From Eucalyptus grandis (Eukaryota; Streptophyta; Magnoliopsida; Myrtales; Myrtaceae): 64,000 bases of DNA. Of the stretch, positions 34,278 to 45,640 are shown piece after piece. The stretch covers positions 12,772,001 to 12,836,000 of the forward strand of contig NC_052620.1 in assembly GCF_016545825.1 (NCBI RefSeq), read 5' to 3'. The translations under genes were made by a program, and so were the position numbers. The number at the start of each line of letters is the position of its first letter. Within the stretch, counting starts at the first letter, position 1. Under the pieces are notes generated by a model. The model ran no database searches, had not been told where the DNA came from, and saw nothing but the letters and a program-made list of their open reading frames with translations.

Positions 34278-34686
34278 TGATGGATTTATGAGATGGGCCT
34301 GAGTTGGCCCGTCCGCCCAAGTTGGGCCCAAAAAGCCCGGCCCACGGGAATAGGGCCCGTGGATGGGGGAAGGTATAAAAGGGAGGAGAGAGAGAGAGAT
34401 ACGCACCCTTTGGCACAATCAACGTACGCTTCTCTCCCGCGCGTTTTCTCTCCCGAAGAACAAAGAGGCATACGGCTTCCAATTTCTTCCCTTCAAGGCT
34501 TCATCGACCGGATTCTCTTCCTCCATTAACGACGGTGTTTAATCTGTGGCTAACAAGGTACGCTCGACTCCGTGGTGTGCTTTACGATCGGTGATACGTG
34601 TAATTCCCGGGCTTCGTCTTCCACATAGATTTAGGGACTCGATTTAGTGTCGAATCCGGTTTTTCGGGGATTAGTCATTCCCAACA
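34278..34686 (+). repeat. Copia F 5' LTR
   Basis: 409 bp, TGATGGATT...CCCAACA, followed directly by the primer-binding site. It contains a TATA box. Confidence 0.93.
34374..34380 (+). promoter_or_regulatory. TATA box of the copia F LTR
   Basis: TATAAAA followed by a GGAGGAGAGAGAG stretch. The same box is at 41301-41307 in the 3' LTR. Transcription would be expected to start about 25-35 bp downstream. Confidence 0.65.
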
Positions 34687-34687
34687 T

Positions 34688-34699
34688 TGGTATCAGAGC
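34688..34699 (+). promoter_or_regulatory. Copia F primer-binding site
   Basis: TGGTATCAGAGC immediately after the 5' LTR, complementary to initiator-Met tRNA. Confidence 0.92.
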
Positions 34700-35334
34700 C
34701 CGCTTTCACGTTTTCCCGATCAATTTCATGTTCTTTGATTGATTTTTCGCGAAGAAACTTTCGGCCGTACGGAACCGGGCGAAAATCCCGACACCCGAGA
34801 CTTCTTCGGCCATTTTCATGAGTTTTCGAATGTCAAAAACAAATTCTGAAAGTACTGGGAGAAAGGCGGCGTCGAGACGAGTCCGGCGACATGTTGTGCG
34901 TCGCCGACGACGCCGCACGCGCCACACGCGCGCCACAAGCCGATGAGATCAAAGTGTGGGTGATTCCACCTGGCGACCGGCCCAACGGCACGCGCCCGGT
35001 CCGCGGACCGACGCGTCTTGGCGTCTGTGATGACGTCACCGTGGCGTCATCCAACGGTCGGTAACCGCCGGATGACGTCACCGATGACGTCATCGACGAC
35101 GACGGCCGCGGCGGTCACCGGCCGGCGACCCGACCGACGACGACCCGAACGCGCGGGCGCGGCACGCGCACGCACGTGCGGTGACGCCCGCATGACGCGT
35201 CATCCGCGCACGCGCGCGGCACGTGCGGGCGGTTCGCCCGTACCGGCCCGACCGTCTGTCGCCCGTCCCGCCGGCCCGTCGGCTTCGTCCGGTCCGACCG
35301 GTCCGCCAGGCCCGACCGGTCCGTCCGACGACCG

Positions 35335-35408
35335 TTGACCGTTGACGACCGTTGACCGTTGACCTCGGTTGACCGACGACCGTTGACTTTGACCGTTGAC
35401 CGTTGACC
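35335..35408 (+). promoter_or_regulatory. W-box (TTGAC) cluster
   Basis: Nine TTGAC cores occur in 74 bp, eight of them TTGACC or TTGACT, the WRKY-factor W-box consensus. They are arranged as (CGTTGAC)n repeats. Function is not shown; it could also be a simple repeat. Confidence 0.55.
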
Positions 35409-35410
35409 CG

Positions 35411-35447
<37 letters not shown>
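35411..35447 (+). repeat. 37-base poly-A tract
   Basis: Uninterrupted A run straight after the W-box array, inside the leader of F rather than at an element end. Confidence 0.95.
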
Positions 35448-35449
<2 letters not shown>

Positions 35450-35620
35450 AATTTGTTTCTTTTTTCCATTATGCCTGTGTGGGTTGTAGGTAATCCATTT
35501 TTATTCTGCATTTGTTGCATGAATCATGAAAATTTATGTATTTTCCATTTTGTTTATTATGGATTATAAGTGATCCATTTTAGTTACCGCATTTGTTGCG
35601 GAACTATGATGCGTTATGCA

Positions 35621-36978
35621 CGGATACCGCAATCCCAACAACGGATGAAGGAAGAGCTAGACGAAAAGGCTGATGAAAGAGTTAGCTGATTATCGGTGGC
35701 TTGATGGTGATTTAGTATCACACATGGTCAAGGTCAATCGGATGATACAGAAATCATCTCGAATGGTTACCTTATGCCGGACTTTGAGAAGGTGCCGGCT
35801 TTGATGAACACTCTTCCACCTGAATGGCAAGCGTGTTAGATCGGCTATGGGAGGTCAACGTGGTCCCGGGTTATAGGGTCTAGTGGAAACTTTTTGTAAG
35901 AGAATACTATAGGATTGAGTTGGCCAAAACTTCAACCCTTAGATTGAGCGCCACATGGCGCGAGAGCGAATGCGCCTTGGTGGCGACATAAGAGCTCTCC
36001 AAAAGTTTTTCCATGGTTGGCAAATGTGCCTTCGGTTTTCTCAGATGTTTTGACTGATAGATTAGAAGGGACTTTCCCTAATTATTTCTTTGATTAATTA
36101 TGTAATGTTTACTACCTGATTGTTGTTGATGTAGCAACCGATATGTTAGTTGTATCATGTGAAAGCGTTGTTATTTTATTCGATATTCTATTATATATTG
36201 CTTTCATTACCGGGCACGGGTTGTCTTGTGGGTAGTTAGATGTGGGTAGTAATAGAAGTTTTTGTAACTTCATAAAATGTATTTGCATAAGACAATTATA
36301 TTAATAATAATTTTGAGTTAGGACTTTGGAGGATGATTGGAAACACAGTGACCTTTTGATTCTGAAGCCTTACTTGAAATTATTCATTAATATGATGAGT
36401 CTGTGCAAATAGGGATGCATAAATGATAGGCATTAATAATTCGTGCATATTAGTCGTGTGTTCGGATCAATGGTTTCAGCAACTAAGAACATAATTGCTG
36501 ATATGAACGGCAACGATTGTGGAATATTGAATACGAAGATTCAATATGTGCTGGAAAAGCTAGAAGCACTAGAAGCTCTTGACCATATTATGGAAGATCT
36601 AGAGGATGCTGTGCGCCACCTTGAGCTAGTAGAGGACTGCCTGTCGGCATTTGAGCCGAAAATAGACATTGGCAATGTTGGTTCTAGCTCAGAAAGGGCT
36701 TTGAGCTCTAAGCGCAAGCGTATTGATTCGTTCAATATATGGGCATGCAAAGGATCAAGTCCTTATTGCAAGAAATCAAGGGTTAACCAACACAAGAGAG
36801 GAAAACGTCCTCAAGTGAAGAAAATGTCAAGGGTGAGGTGTTACAATTGTGACAAGAATGTCACTATGCTCGCAATTGTTGTGAGCCAAAAAAAGGTAAA
36901 CACCTCTTGTACATTTGAGAACTTTGATTATGTGTCAAGTTCTGCATTATTAGCTGAATCCAATCCTTTGTGGACTAT
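35621..36978 (+). pseudogene. Copia F gag
   Basis: Early gag is seen in shifting frames: HMVKVNRMIQK at about 35725 and NTLPPEWQA at about 35807, both characteristic of copia Gag. The 181-codon frame 36443-36988 gives the C-terminal part with an acidic helix and a basic stretch (KSRVNQHKRGKRPQVKKM) before CYNCDK at 36838. The rest of the zinc knuckle continues in another frame as CHYARNCCEPKK, so a frameshift splits the CCHC motif. A poorly conserved stretch (35860-36440) between the two halves has no recognised match. The protein would package element RNA. Confidence 0.75.
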
Positions 36979-38400
36979 AGATTCATGAGCAACAGATGAT
37001 GTAGCGAAGGATAAAGGATCCTTCGTAGAATTCCGACGATACCAACCGGAACTAAGTGGATCTATGTGGAAACAGCTCCAGAGCTGAAATTAAAGGGATT
37101 GGCACCTGCCAATTGAACATGCGTGGTGGACGCAACTTGTTCCTACATGATGTTCTATATGCTCCGGAGATTCGTCGAAATTTAAGTGTCTGTTTTGATG
37201 TTGGTCAAGCTTGGTTTTTATATGAACTTCCATAATAGAGGTGTAGATTTGTATTTGGATACGAATTACTATAGTCATGGTCACTTTCTGGATGGTTTTA
37301 TTGTAATAGATGTTGACTGTGGCGATGTCAATAATTGTTATTCCCTTGTTTCACGTCTTCTCTACTTCACATGATAATGATGTGAATGTTTGTTTCACGT
37401 CTTCTACTTCATATGATAAAGATGTGAATATGTGGCATGCTAGACTTGGTTATATGGGCCAGCAACATATGAAAAGACTAGCCAAAGAGGGCTTGTTGGG
37501 CAATATTGAAAAAGTTGATTTGTCCATATGTGAGCATTGCCTATAAGGGAAAACGACAAGGAAACCATTTAGAAAATGTAAAAGAGCTGAATTTCCTCTG
37601 CATTTAATCCGTTATGACGTTTGTGGTTCAATGAATGTGAGAGGAAGGCATGGGGCTGTTTATTTCATCACTTTTAATATATGATCATACTCGATTCGGA
37701 TGTGTCTATTTGGTTTCTCATCAATCTGAAGCGATAAGTTGTTTCAAAAGGTTTACGAACCTGGTAGAGAATCAATTAGACAAGAAAATAAAAGTATTGA
37801 GATCCGATCGAGGTCAAGAATATTTATCGATGAGTTCAGAAAATTATGTGATGAAAAAGGAATAGAAAGACAGTTGTCTATTCCATATACTCCTCAACAA
37901 AATGGTGTTGCGGAGAGAAGAAACAGAACCCTACTTGGAAATGGTTAGGTCCATGATGGTGTATGCTAACTTACATATCACTTCTTGGAGTGATGCGTTG
38001 TTAATCGCTGCTAAATACTTAACCGGGTGCCTTCTAAATCAGTTAGTTCCACTCCATATGAGTTATGGATAGGTAGAAAACCGGACTTAGGTTTTCTTAA
38101 GTCATGGGGTTGTGCTGCCTATAATGAATCCTCTCACAAATTTGGGAAATATGGTCCCAAATGAAAGAAGAGTATTTTCATGAGATACTCCGAACACTCG
38201 AAAGGGTATGTGTTCGTAGGTGAGCGAGGAAGTGGGAGCATAACTGAATTTGAATCACGGGATGTCATATCCTTAGTGGATGAATTTTCTAAGAGGGGCA
38301 AAATAGGGAAAATTACTCCCTATTTGAAACCTTGGATTAAGATAATGATGTCAGTGGAGTTTGTCCAAGTGGGAGTAATATGAGATGTAATGAATTGAAT
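36950..38400 (+). pseudogene. Copia F protease remnant and integrase
   Basis: Protease begins LWTIDS-stop-AT (36970-36993): the catalytic DSGAT motif with its Gly codon changed to TGA. GAG-pre-integrase follows with NMWHARLGYMGQQHMKRLAKE (37425-37490) and ICEHCL. Integrase core pieces are VLRSDRGQEYLS (about 37795-37835) and IPYTPQQNGVAERRNRTL (37880-37935), which hold the second Asp and the Glu of the core in two frames. Later come SVWNCLLNQ-type and KFGKYGPK segments before the RT linker. At least four frameshifts or stops interrupt it. Confidence 0.82.
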
Positions 38401-38499
38401 TCAACTCATTCTCAATTGCAACCACCTGAATGTGACGACATCATCATTACCTAATCCAAGTGGGAGCATGATGGGGAATGATGTATTAAGTGTACAATC

Positions 38500-39395
38500 T
38501 CCCATAAGGTGAACAAGTCGCCAAAGTATTCCCCGTCGACGTTTTGACATTGAAGGGGAAACTTTTATGGTTGCTCCACAAGATGAGGATGAGCCAAGAA
38601 ATATTAATGAGGCTCTGAATTGCCCTAATAAAGAAATATGGATTTATGCAATGAAAGAGGAAATGGAGTCAATGAAATCAAACCAAGTCCGGGAACTGGT
38701 TGATCTTCCAAAAGGACACAAAGCTATTGGGAACAAGTGGGTTCTCAAAATAAAGCGAAATGCTGATGGCTCGATAGAAAGGCATAAGGCTCATCTTGTG
38801 GCGAAGGGGTATAATCAACAGGAAGATATTGATTATGAAGATACATTTTCTCCTGTATTGAGATTTACCTCGATTCGCATAATTCTGGCAATAGTGGCTA
38901 GTCTGGATCTTGAGTTACATCAAATGGATGTAAAGACTGCTTTCCTCAATGGAGAATTAGAGGAATAAATAAATATGGAACAATCTGTCGGTTTCATAGT
39001 GAAAGGCCAAGAAGAAAAGGTATGTCGACTTTGGGGGTCGATATATGGCCTTAAGCAGTCGTCAAGACAATGATATATACGTTTTCATAATGCCATAATA
39101 GCATATGATCTTACAATGATAGATGAGGATCATTGTATATATATCAAAAGATCCAAGGATCAATTTGTGATCATATCATTATATGTTGATGATATACTAA
39201 TTGCCGGAAGCAATATGGAGTTGGTTATCTTGTCAAGAGACAGTTGCTTTCCAACTTTGAGATGAATGATATGGGATTGTAAACCCATAAACACTCCTAT
39301 TGCAAAAGGTGAAGGATTGAGCCATAGATCAGTCCAAGGACTCCACAAGAGAAGGAACAAACAAAATATGTTCCTTATGCTAGTGCTGTTGGGAG
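38500..39395 (+). pseudogene. Copia F reverse transcriptase
   Basis: The frame 38567-38968 gives INEALNCPNKEIWIYAMKEE, IGNKWVLKIKRNADGSIERH, KAHLVAKGYNQQEDIDYEDT, FSPVLRFTSIRIILAI and MDVKTAFLNGELEE, then a TAA. The frame continues beyond it with GLKQSSRQ-stop-Y (Trp to stop) and ISLYVDDILIAGSN at about 39172-39215, where the catalytic Asp pair is intact. The region between 39215 and 39395 is partly deleted compared with complete copia RTs. This is the RVT_2 domain. Confidence 0.87.
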
Positions 39396-40040
39396 CTTGA
39401 TGTATGCTATGATGTGTACAACACCCGACATATGCTTTGCAGTTGGAATGATGAATAGTTACCAATCCAATCCAAGTCAAGCACATTGGAAAGCCGTTAA
39501 AAGAATACTAAGGTATCTAAAGGGGACTGCTGATTATACGCTGAGTTATTATGGAAAGGATCTGCAACTCAAAGGCTATTCTGATGCTGATTGGAGAGGA
39601 AAATTTAATGAAAGAGAATCTACCTCTGGATTTGTTTTCTTACCGAATAATTGCACCATATGTTGGAGCAGTAAGAAACAAAAGGGTATAGCCTTGTCCA
39701 TGATGGAAATTGAGTTCGTGGCATTATCAGCAGCAGTATAAGAAGATGTTTGGCTTAAGAGATTATTGGATCATTTAGGTGTTATTGGAAGTGCTGCAGA
39801 TTTGTTATTAGTTAACTATGATAATCAAGTAGCAAAAGTGTACACTAAAGATCCAAATATCATGGCAAGACCAAACATATAGATACCAAGTATAATTTTG
39901 TCAAGGATATGGTTGCACGAAAGGATGTGAACTTAGAGTACATGCTACGCATAGACTGTTGCGAGATCCTATAACAAAGCCAATACCTAGAGATGTACTT
40001 TGTGGCCATGTGAAATCTCTAGGACTGCGTAGAGACTGAT
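39396..40040 (+). pseudogene. Copia F RNase H
   Basis: The frame 39397-39741 contains PDICFAVGMMNSYQSNP, HWKAVKRILRYLKGTADYTL, GYSDADWRGKFNERESTSG, FVFLPNNCTICWSSKKQKGI and MMEIEFVALSAAV, the RNase H of Ty1/copia with the SDADWAG-type Asp. It then continues, after a TAA, as EDVWLKRLLDHLG and a degenerate C-terminus to about 40040. Confidence 0.87.
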
Positions 40041-41206
40041 GTACTAAATATTGTAATTTCCCTAAGTGTTCACAATTTGATGAATTTGCGTTTTCATCAT
40101 TAATGCCTATGAATCTTTATGTGATCTTTATGCATCTTAATGCTCGGTGCATTATTTTTTAAGTTAAGAAGTATGTCGGACAGATAAAAGATTAGCCCAC
40201 TCACACGGGTAATCGCCTCTATTTGCTATGTGATAAATAGAGATGAGACTGTTTTTAAGCTTATTATCTAGGTGATAATCGAGAGCTCAAGCTTAAAACA
40301 CGTATGTCGCCTTAATCAAGTGTTAAGATGAGGACATAATACTTACTATGTCCGAGAGTAAAATACCCCACATATTTTACTTTATCTCGTCTATGATGCC
40401 GATGTGAGTTCTGATGAATTTTGTAAATGAGTAGATACGTGAACTCAAGTTAGACATTGGGTATGTCTGAACTATCATCTGTACGGTATTGAAAGGTGTA
40501 GACATACGCTCCATGGGAAAGGAGTTAATACCGTAATACGTATTTCATACTACGTATGCATGAGACGACCAATAAGAGTGGCAAAAGTTTGATCTCAACT
40601 TTTTTATGTCGTGTGAGACTCTTGAGGAAAAGAGTTCCTCAATTTTTTAGTCCCCTCATGACTCTTACTTATTCTCAAGATTTCTATTTAGTGTTTGCTA
40701 TCTTAGGATGTTGCCAATGTTCATGAGTTTGATTCGATCTAATGGGGCATTTCTAGAAAATCAAGTTGAACTGAAATTGAGAGTTTGAAGGGAAGAGGAA
40801 GATCGATTTTGGAGAATCACATTGTAGTTTTGTATTCACCGGTTAACCAATTATGACTGTCTTTGGGATAATCATAATTGTGAATACAATATATATATCA
40901 TTGTTTAAAAGAGATCAAGAGAGATATAAATGTGATCGATCGATCTAGGGTACTGCATACTAAATCTACTCGGAGTGTGATGCTCATTATGAGCTGCTAT
41001 ATATTCCTAACAGATGTATAGCAACGAGCTCTCAAAGTATGCTGGTCGCACGGATTATTCACTGGTATGAATGTTAAAGAGAGGAAAAGAGAATTCTGTT
41101 CGGCCCACCATGTTAAGAGAAAGTCTATGATGGATTTTTCTCTGATGAGGCTGAGTAGGGCCTGTCCGCCCATGTTGGTTTTGTACCACCATGTGCGAGT
41201 GGGAGA
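40041..41206 (+). other. Copia F 3' non-coding region and polypurine tract
   Basis: About 1.17 kb between the end of RNase H and the 3' LTR with no recognisable coding sequence. GAGTGGGAGA (41197-41206) at its right edge is the polypurine tract. Its length is more than usual for copia elements. Part of it (40300-40700) contains TACGTAT/CGTATGC phrases but no clear repeat. Confidence 0.65.
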
Positions 41207-41614
41207 TGATGGATTTATGAGATGGGCTGAGTTGGCCCGTCCACCCAAGTTGGGCCCAAAAGCCCGGCCCACGGGAATAGGGCCCGTGGATGGGGGAAGG
41301 TATAAAAGGGAGGAGAGAGAGAGAGAGAGAGATACGCACCCTTTGGCACAATCAACGTACGCTTCTCTCCCGCGTTTTCTCTCCCGAAGAACAGTAGGCA
41401 TACGGCTTCCAATTTCTTCCCTTCAAGGCTTCATCGACCGGATTCTCTTCCTCCATTAACGACGGTGTTTAATCTGTGGCTAACAAGGTACGCTCGACTC
41501 CGTGGTGTGCTTTACGATCGATGATACGTGTAATTCCCGGGCTTCGTCTTCCGCATAGATTTAGGGACTCGATTTAGTGTCGAATCCGGTTTTCGGGATT
41601 AGTCATTCCCAACA
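41207..41614 (+). repeat. Copia F 3' LTR
   Basis: 408 bp, pair of 34278-34686; the TSD GAAAC follows at 41615. Confidence 0.93.
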
Positions 41615-41619
41615 GAAAC

Positions 41620-43619
41620 CTTGAGATTCACAACCACCGAGAGTTGCCAATGTATTGAGTGGGTTCATTGTGGCTCGAAGAAAATTGACTACGGGTCATT
41701 TGCACAAAAAATCTCTAAAAATTACCCGGTAGCCTAGGTGACGCTAAAAACGCACCTAAGTGAAATTAACCGAGAATTTAAGTACAATTTCAGAAATTGA
41801 AAATTCTATCATGTCACAATAAATTCTAGGAGCGTCGACTCAGTCTCAAAAGATTTTTCTAAAACCTAAGACTTATTGGATAAAAGTCGGCATATGACCG
41901 TTTTTGTTCAGAAAAAGGCTGAGATAGTTTTTTATCACAAAATTGGGAAGCGAGTGGATTGTATAGGTGAGGAAAAATGCCAAATGGATTGGTAAGATGT
42001 CGGTTAGTTTTATTGAGCCCGGTTGGTGTTGAATCAAGGTCCAATTGAGGAAAAACCGAATCAAATTCGTGTGCCCCCACCACCCGCAACCTTTGGACGG
42101 CTTCGGACTTCTAGAAGTGGGCCTTGGTGGCTCATGGACAGCCAAGGAAGCCATACTTGGTTGGAAATGGTCAAGGAGACCATGGGATGGAAAGTTGAGA
42201 CAAGTGGAGCCCTTGTCCCCCAGATCTTTTCTCTCCAACCTCATCTCTTTCTTCTCTCTCTCCCTCATTGCCATCCAAAACCCTCTCCATCTCTCTCCTC
42301 TCACCTTGTTCGAACCCTACCAGTAGCTAAGGAATCACTGGAGCAACCACACCACCGCCGGACCATTTTCCTATTCTGTTTTCACTTTCGCCTCCAGCTG
42401 ACCTTTCACCAAATATCTGAGTAAAATGTCAACTTCTCGGATGAATCAGCAAACGAGCCACCCATTTCCGTGACGAGGACATCCAGACCGTTCCAACAAG
42501 CCTGACCTCACCCCAAACGGAGCCGCCAGCCGTCCTGTACAGCTGTCACAAGCTGCCGGTTGCCGGTCCGTCGGTCCCCTGCCCGCCTGCATTGTTTCGC
42601 GATTTTCTTCGTTTTTCTCCCATTCCGACCCTTCCTTTGGTTGTTCCATCCACCTACAAGATCCCCAAGACTCCCGTGAGCCACCGGTTGCTGACCACCC
42701 ACTCGCCGGAGCTCCGATCAAGCTGTTTCTTCGCCGTTCGGCTGGCGGTTACCTCGTCAAGCCTTCCAGTGGTCTTGCTTTGCCTAACCAAGCTTTTTTC
42801 CTCTCTGTTTCAACAAGATCAGAACAAATTTTTGTGGGTTTCCAGCAAGGTGTCAGGCCCGTTTTGGAGGTGTTCCGGGCCTCGAAACCTAGGCCCGCTT
42901 AGAGAAGAATCGTCCCCCGTGACGTTCCCGTCGTTTTGATCCAACCCGCTTGTTAAACAAGTGATTTTTGCTCACTAATCCCTTATTAGTATGCTAATGA
43001 TACTTAGGGGTTGATTAGATTTAATTAAGTGCAATTAGGTGAATATATTAGATTAGAATAATTAAATTAGAGACTTATTAATACATGTTAGGCAAATGGA
43101 TAGTGTACTTAACAAGAAGACAGGTCCTTGTATTTATTGAAAGAGTCTCGGTAATTTTCCGGGCTCGTCTCGACTTCCAATTAGGCATTACGGGCCTAAA
43201 TTGGATTTATTGCATTTATTTAATATTTTCCGTAATTATTTAATTATTTCTTTATTTTCCGGAAATTATGCTGAGATAGCCGACGACCGGAATTTTATGC
43301 TGAGTATGATGGTATGATCTGTTTGTTTATTTGAGTATTGAATTATGCTGAATTGAGTTAATTATGATTTTAGGATTTTATTCATAAATTAATTAATTTG
43401 GTAATTAAGTGGAAAATTACCGGGCGTCGGTCTACGGCGCCAAAAATCTATTTTGGGACTATTGAAAATAGTGGGAGGTTTAAAAGTGAAAATATTATAG
43501 TTTGGCTAAGGCCGACCGTGTACCCACGCATGGGTATTTTTATCAGGAAGGATAAAAATGGTGCATTGATTAAATGATCATTTATCGCATACTATGAAAG
43601 TATGGTCGGCTTTTCGCGA

Positions 43620-43666
<47 letters not shown>

Positions 43667-44454
43667 CTCATTAATTTAGGCAGCTTCTTGTGAGTTATAC
43701 TACTATTATCGGCTTATAATAAGCAGTCCTGGGTATGATTGGACTTATAGGTAGTATTGATTGAGATGGCCGGGGAATGGTCTTGTTGACATGTAATCGA
43801 CTGAGTCGATTGATCGATGATTCGATTCGGTTGGGTAAATTGATTTGTGAAGTGATTGATGGAAGTAATTTGGTGAATATATGGATTGTATAAATTGTAT
43901 TGACTTGCAGGAAGGAATTGAGACCAAGGTAAGTCATCTGATCCGTGTTGTGCTTAGGCAGCTTCTTGAGTATATTGGCTTCCTAATCGGGTTTTAAGGG
44001 GTAGAACTTGTTAAGATGTAGTCTCACTGGTTATTGAAGAACCATTTTCAGGTCCTTAGATGGCTGTGGTGAAGGACCGAAGGCCCGAAGTGTAGAAGGT
44101 GAAGCCTAAAGAATTAACGATTCTATTGGACTAGTTAGTCATAGGACGATTCTCATTTGATGGGAGTCGATTCCCTTTTGCAGACCTTGTTTTATGAACT
44201 TGTGGTTTAAAACCTAACTCAACAATTTGCCTTGTATATATTTGCACTATGGTTTGTAATGTATATAAGGGTGGTTGCTTTTGAAGTGAAAATTTGGAGT
44301 CCTACTTTCTTATCCCATCATTTTATTGTCTGGGGATTATTCATATGCTTCTGCATGCGTATTAAAATGAATGGGTCGGCAATGCATCTTGGGATGTCGC
44401 TATTACATTGACCAGGTGAGAGATGGGTGCATGCCCAAGGATCGGGGCGTGACA
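41620..44454 (+). repeat. Gypsy A 3' LTR, second part
   Basis: Resumes after copia F and runs to GGGGCGTGACA at 44454. It is collinear with the 5' LTR pieces (9950-10301 and 23112-25761). The X1 insertion site is empty here (TATAGGTGAGGAAAAATG at about 41963), which confirms that X1 is an insertion. Confidence 0.9.
43622..43664. repeat. (AT)n microsatellite in the A 3' LTR
   Basis: Long TA dinucleotide run where the 5' LTR carries the AGCTTCTGGTGAGC motif array, apparently expanded from the GAGCATATATA end of a motif. Confidence 0.9.
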
Positions 44455-44459
44455 CAGCA

Positions 44460-45640
44460 TATAAGGTTGACTAGAATGAGGCGAGATTTGCCTAACTCTC
44501 CATGGCGAAATTAAGCGCCGCAATAAATTCATGAGCAACTATTTCAGTGCCATAAGTTGTAAATAGTGATCGTTTAAGTGCCGAGTTTTATTAAAAGTGA
44601 TTATTTAAGTGTCAATCATGATTAAAAAGTGATCACTCGTGCAAAATATTTTAGTTTCAAATATGTTTTATTTGGCTTACACCAGTTGTGGTGCATCTAA
44701 TTACACCAGTTGGATTGTAGGTGCATCTTGTTTTTTGTACCAGCTCATACAAGTGTTGGTGCAACAAGATGCACCGGCACCAAAAATTGTGCCAAAGCTA
44801 TGTTGGCGCATCTTGTTCTTGCACCAGCACTTGCATGTGCTAGTGCAAGAAGATGTAGCACCCATAACTATACCAAGGCGTGCTAGTGCATTTTGTTCTT
44901 GCACCAGTACATACAACTAGTATCCATAAATTCACTAGCACTCACAACTTCAATCAGCAACAATATATGAACCCATCACTTCCAAAAATAACATCAGCCT
45001 CATAACAACGTTGCACCAGCAGGAAAATATTTATATAGCATAACAACCCCATTTGGATCACCACCCGAAACCAAGACAAGAGAAAATAACAAAAACATTG
45101 TTGCTATTGACATCGATTGATTCTTTACGAAGAAAAAATATGTCTCATTTCACTCCCCAATGACTCAAGGTTCCCCTCCCACCTAATATGTCAAAGCCAA
45201 CATATACAAATGACAGCAACTCCCATTAGTGAAGATATAATGTCTAGTACCCTCCTAAAAAAAAAAGATACCATGTCCAGCACCCTCTAATCAATCAACA
45301 TGCATAATACCCCAACCTCCTTTTTCCTTTTGCAACTTTGAATTGATTCATAATTCGGGCACTCTTTTGAACTGGACATACAGGTTCTTTAATTGGCCCT
45401 TTTGGTCACCTTGTTCTTAGCAGCGGCTATTTTTTTTTCTAGCACGTGTCATGTGTTGGGATCTCTCTGTAGGATCATTATTACTCCCATGATCAATCAG
45501 TTAGATGGAACTAGGGCTCTGTTCTTTGTTGGTGACTGTTTTCGAGCTGTACCCGCTATCTTCTTCTTTGGAGCACTCTTCCTTGGCTGTGCTCTTGACT
45601 CTTGAGTTGGCCCATCTTGAGAGATAAGCACTTCCAAACT
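44460..45640. other. Unassigned sequence with a hairpin repeat array
   Basis: No supported gene. At 44690-44935 an imperfect tandem array of three units starts with GTGCATCTTG (44721), GCGCATCTTG (44806) and GTGCATTTTG (44886), about 80-85 bp apart. Each unit holds an inverted repeat, the clearest being CTTGCACCAGCAC with GTGCTAGTGCAAG. The rest may be decayed downstream sequence of the MULE to its right. Confidence 0.45.

Larger units (their letters stand above)
34700..35620 (+). other. Copia F untranslated leader, GC-rich
   Basis: About 0.9 kb between the primer-binding site and gag. From 34860 to 35400 it is strongly GC- and CpG-rich, made of CGACG/GGTCCGACC-type words, and ends in a GTTGACC array and a poly-A run. 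Open frames on both strands of 80-106 codons are composition artefacts with no domain. Confidence 0.6.
34278..41614 (+). mobile_element. Ty1/copia element F
   Basis: Perfect 5-bp duplication GAAAC (34273-34277, 41615-41619). LTRs of 409 and 408 bp (34278-34686, 41207-41614) start TGATGGATT and end CCCAACA. The order is primer-binding site, long GC-rich leader, gag, protease, integrase, RT, RNase H, about 1.2 kb of non-coding, polypurine tract, as in Ty1/copia. Length is 7337 bp. The LTRs differ by few substitutions and small indels, so the insertion is relatively young, but gag-pol has several stops. It sits in the 3' LTR of gypsy A. Confidence 0.93.
9592..44454 (+). mobile_element. Ty3/gypsy element A (host of nested insertions)
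   Basis: The element starts TGTGACATC at 9592 and ends GGGGCGTGACA at 44454. Flanking 5-mers are CGGCA (9587-9591) and CAGCA (44455-44459), one mismatch. Its own order is LTR, primer-binding site, gag, pol with RT-RNase H before integrase, polypurine tract, LTR, which is the Ty3/gypsy order. The integrase end with HDVFHVSRL and the ~3.3-kb LTRs suggest a chromovirus of the Tekay/Del type. Four later insertions lie in it: X1 in the 5' LTR (with copia B inside X1), X2 in pol, and F in the 3' LTR. Removing them leaves LTRs of about 3360 and 3193 bp. All coding parts carry stops and frameshifts, so the element is inactive. Confidence 0.85.

Noticed and set aside
34700..35520. Pro/Ala/Arg-rich open frames on both strands
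   Set aside because: GC-rich, CpG-rich leader of copia F; both strands are open, with no domain and with runs ending in poly-A.
45393..45605. 70-codon hydrophobic frame resembling a membrane peptide
   Set aside because: No start context, no family resemblance, and it lies opposite the low-complexity tail region of the decayed MULE.
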